This document shows positions 14,212 through 16,266 of a stretch of 16,266 bases of DNA, piece after piece. The stretch covers positions 1 to 16,266 of the forward strand of contig CAUZEO010000080.1 of assembly GCA_963578625.1 (NCBI GenBank). The letters are read 5' to 3'. A program made the position numbers and the translations under genes. The notes beneath the pieces are model-generated. The model was not told the origin of the DNA. It searched no databases and was given only the letters and a program-made list of their open reading frames with translations. This DNA comes from CAUZEO01 sp963578625 (lineage in GTDB: Bacteria > Verrucomicrobiota > Kiritimatiellia > SLOV01). Numbering within the stretch: the first letter of the stretch is position 1; every line of letters begins with the position of its first letter.

Positions 14212-15864
14212 TCACGTCCACTTTGCATCCGCCCGCGGATTTGGTCCGTAATGTAAACCCGAGAGATTCTGGGTACCCGGCGCCTGGGACACGCCGGAGG
14301 CCGGCTCATTGCTGTTGCGATCCCAATTTCCGGAACGGTGCAGGATCGCTTCGTTCCACCTCGCATTGGCCCAGTAGCGCTGGATCGATCCGTCGGGATC
14401 GGGTTCCATCAGGCTGTAGGAATAGAGCTTGGCGTTCTTGAGATAGAACTTCAGGCAAAGCCCTCCCCGATAACGCTCCAGAAGGTCTCGAGGATTGCCG
14501 CCTTTCCATCGGATCTCCTGGTCCTTTCCGTTGCCCGAGATGCCGGCGCAATCCGCGCGCGTGAAGCCTTCGACCGGCTCGCCGTAGGGCGTGACGAACT
14601 CGGCCTCAACCGCGCCGCCTTCGGCATCGGCATTCACGAGCACGCGCGCAGAACCACAGGGTTTAGCCAGCAACCAGCCTTCCTCGTTCCCGGCATCGAG
14701 TGAAACCCAGTGGTCTTCGGGCATCTTCGCCAGCATGCAGCAGTGCGCTTTCCGGGCGTCGTTGCCGTGTTCGGCCATGACCTCCTCCTGGGACCAGAAC
14801 GAGTGGCGATTGGTTGATGCCCCGTAATACATCCAGGTCTCACCGTCGCGCACGATGGGGCTGCTGCGGGCCGGGAAGATCGAGCCGGCGTCCGGCGCGC
14901 CGGCCGGGCCGTTGGGAATCACCGGCGAACGGTCCCGGGGCCGGGACCACGTCACCCCGTCCCGGCTAAAGGCGAGCTGGGTGTTCTTGAGCCCGCAGTC
15001 CTGGTATGGGCCGTCCGCGGGATGTTTGTTGAAAACAGTGTACGATTCCGCATCCGGCACGAAGTACATGGTTCCTACCATGCCCAGGCACAGGTCCTCG
15101 TAGAAGAACGGCGAGGCGAGATCGTGAAGGTTGTACATCTCCGGCGGGTCATGCTCGTCAGGGGCGACCAGAACGCGCCCCCGGTCTTCCCAGTTGACCA
15201 GGTCACAACTTTCATACAGGGAGATATCGCGCGGGACATTCGGAACGCGACGAGTATGCATCTGGTAAATCCGGCGGTCCGGATCGTACAGGAAGCCCCA
15301 CACGTCGTCCGAGACGCCGCGCAGGATCGGGTTGACGTGCGTGGGCCGTTCCCAGTCAATGCCATCGGCCGAGAACCCCAGGCAGATCGGACTGTGATAC
15401 CGGGCCCACCTCGATTCCCCACTCTCCACCGTGAAGGTCATCTTGTAGCGCCGGCTCGGGGGATCGCTGGGGTCGATCAGGATGTTGAAGTTCAACGACA
15501 GCATCCGGGGAATGATGTAGTTGTTCTCGGTCGAACCATTAATTTCGACCCGGTTCATGATGGGTTTTTCCCAATGAATTCCATCAACGGACGTCGCGTA
15601 GGCGGTCTTGCGGCCGCTTTCCCAATACCTGCCTGTCTCGATGCCGGCAACGGAATACCAGGCCTTGAACAGCTGTTCCTCCTCGTCGTAGAGAACGTTG
15701 ATGTAGCTGAAGGAATCCGTGGGATCCTGATCCCAGGGCGCATCCAGCTTGAGGACCGGCTCGGGATGCTTGAGGGCCGAATTTACCTTGCGCTGGAGGT
15801 TGTGGACCTCCAGGAGGTGGGCGTCGTCGACGAACAGGACCTTGTAACGGTATTCTTTGGGCAT
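14212..15864 (-). CDS. Five-bladed beta-propeller glycosidase-like protein (GH32/GH43-like)
   Basis: This 550-aa protein has propeller-type repeats resembling the GH32/43/68 superfamily. Each blade shows a strand ending in a 'S.DG..W..P' turn: TSVDGIHWEKP (about 91), SADGIDWERP (about 164), ESCDLVNWEDRG and SRDGVTWSRPRD. They are separated by LYDEEEQLFKAWYS and FLYDPDRRIYQMHT segments, the usual 'D...g.w.myY' pattern. An N-terminal DAPWDQDPTDSFSY block and WMYYGASTN near 350 fit the family. The last 150 residues (EFVTPYGEPVEGFTRADCAGISG onward) look like the C-terminal beta-sandwich of such proteins. No signal peptide is visible, so an intracellular role on imported sugars is possible. Catalytic residues are not assignable with confidence. 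The ATG at 15864 has a purine-rich stretch upstream. It converges on the prepilin-like gene and diverges from the CBM9-like gene. Confidence 0.75.
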   Translation of the reverse strand: MPKEYRYKVLFVDDAHLLEVHNLQRKVNSALKHPEPVLKLDAPWDQDPTDSFSYINVLYDEEEQLFKAWYSVAGIETGRYWESGRKTAYATSVDGIHWEKPIMNRVEINGSTENNYIIPRMLSLNFNILIDPSDPPSRRYKMTFTVESGESRWARYHSPICLGFSADGIDWERPTHVNPILRGVSDDVWGFLYDPDRRIYQMHTRRVPNVPRDISLYESCDLVNWEDRGRVLVAPDEHDPPEMYNLHDLASPFFYEDLCLGMVGTMYFVPDAESYTVFNKHPADGPYQDCGLKNTQLAFSRDGVTWSRPRDRSPVIPNGPAGAPDAGSIFPARSSPIVRDGETWMYYGASTNRHSFWSQEEVMAEHGNDARKAHCCMLAKMPEDHWVSLDAGNEEGWLLAKPCGSARVLVNADAEGGAVEAEFVTPYGEPVEGFTRADCAGISGNGKDQEIRWKGGNPRDLLERYRGGLCLKFYLKNAKLYSYSLMEPDPDGSIQRYWANARWNEAILHRSGNWDRNSNEPASGVSQAPGTQNLSGLHYGPNPRADAKWT

Positions 15865-15918
15865 TTCCCGTTTCCCCTGTCACGCTCGCTAGTTACTCTC
15901 GTTCACGAATCTCGTCAT

Positions 15919-15950
15919 ATCCTAATCGCAATCCTAATCGCAATCCTAAT
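15919..15950. repeat. 12-bp tandem repeat, about 2.5 copies
   Basis: The unit CCTAATCGCAAT occurs at 15921-15932 and 15933-15944, with a half copy at 15945-15950, in the divergent intergenic region between the propeller and CBM9-like genes. Similar ATTAGGATT-type simple repeats occur between genes in repeat-rich genomes. A small inverted repeat, CGACAG / CTGTCG (15970-15975, 15986-15991), lies beside it. Confidence 0.7.
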
Positions 15951-16025
15951 TGAATCGTTCGATGGCTACCGACAGCAATCGATTTCTGTCGATGGCAGTC
16001 GCACAATTAACGTAGGATCAGGTTC

Positions 16026-16266
16026 ATGAATCTACCGCACATCTTGTTGCTGGCGGCTTGGGCGGCTACTGTCCAACTCGTGTATGGGAATACTGAGGAT
16101 TCCCTCCCTCCGCGGGCGGTGCGAGCCGTGCGTGTCGCGCAGCCGCCGGTGGTGGACGGGGTGCTGGACGACGCCTGCTGGAAGACGGCGGAGCAGGAGG
16201 GCGATTTCAGTGTATACAGCCACGCAGACCGGATGCATCCGGAGCGGACCACCTTCCAGATCTGCC
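16026..16266 (+). CDS. Secreted CBM9-like (carbohydrate-binding family 9-like) protein, N-terminal part
   Basis: The frame is open from ATG 16026 through the end of the window (80 codons). The first 21 residues, MNLPHILLLAAWAATVQLVYG, form a Sec signal peptide without a strong basic n-region. The mature part begins with the signature of CBM9-like/DOMON-type domains: VAQPPVVDGVLDDACWKTAEQ, then EGDFSVYSHADRMHPERTTFQIC. The pattern 'pp.iDG.lDd..W..A......f.......a...T.v.i.yD' is typical. Such proteins bind carbohydrate or carry the domain at the start of larger secreted or outer-membrane proteins. The rest lies outside the window, so full length and any fused catalytic domain are unknown. It is divergent from the propeller gene, 161 bp apart. 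Confidence 0.75.
   Translation, partial: MNLPHILLLAAWAATVQLVYGNTEDSLPPRAVRAVRVAQPPVVDGVLDDACWKTAEQEGDFSVYSHADRMHPERTTFQIC

Noticed and set aside
15022..16029. Long plus-strand open frame (335 codons)
   Set aside because: It is the antisense shadow of the propeller gene. The translation has no family resemblance, and its end (ILIAILIAILIE) is just the 12-bp tandem repeat.

Overview
The window looks like a piece of a GC-rich, free-living bacterial chromosome. The best guess is the PVC superphylum (Verrucomicrobiota, Kiritimatiellota, Lentisphaerota or Planctomycetota) or a similar polysaccharide-degrading phylum. The clues are a stand-alone FTLIELLVVIAIIAILAALL-type prepilin-like protein with a DG-H motif near its C-terminus, an excisionase-type HTH fused to a PTS EIIA domain, a beta-propeller glycosidase-like protein, a GH38-like protein, a CBM9-like secreted protein, and degenerate ATTGGACATT-type repeats between genes. 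The phylum is inference; there is no rRNA or other marker to settle it.

Layout. Positions 1-374 hold the 3' end of surE. It converges on a minus-strand HTH-EIIA fusion gene (464-1174). That gene is divergent from an SDR dehydrogenase (1365-2150), and the intergenic space between them forms a large imperfect inverted repeat. Positions 2151-3049 carry no intact gene, only a REP-like hairpin and a relic of a right-handed beta-helix protein. A minus-strand block follows: fatty acid desaturase (5166-6272), then a LicC-like nucleotidyltransferase (4145-4909) and a MetE-C-like methyltransferase (3050-4129). The last two are only 15 bp apart and are very probably cotranscribed. A 5'-truncated aldo/keto reductase relic (6448 to about 6723) lies before uup (6948-8723).

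Next come a very long GH38-like protein (8826-12101), a REP-doublet (REPIN-like) element (12111-12238), an unrecognised 194-aa protein (12448-13032), a short relic of a 2-hydroxyacid dehydrogenase-like protein (13288-13452) and the prepilin-like gene (13410-14201). The latter converges, with a 10-bp gap, on the beta-propeller protein (14212-15864). At the right edge a signal-peptide-bearing CBM9-like protein begins (16026 to the end), divergent from the propeller gene.

Working together. The GH38-like, propeller and CBM9-like proteins, the SDR and the sugar-PTS-type regulator are consistent with carbohydrate acquisition, but they do not form one obvious operon. The window reads as an accessory region: single genes in alternating orientation, separated by small dispersed repeats and gene relics. 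The most unusual items are the REPIN-like palindrome with covarying hairpins and GTAG ends, the HTH-EIIA fusion facing an SDR that has Arg in place of the catalytic Lys, the GH38-like protein without the canonical nucleophile and with a roughly 300-residue extra N-terminus, and the nucleotidyltransferase/MetE-C pair.
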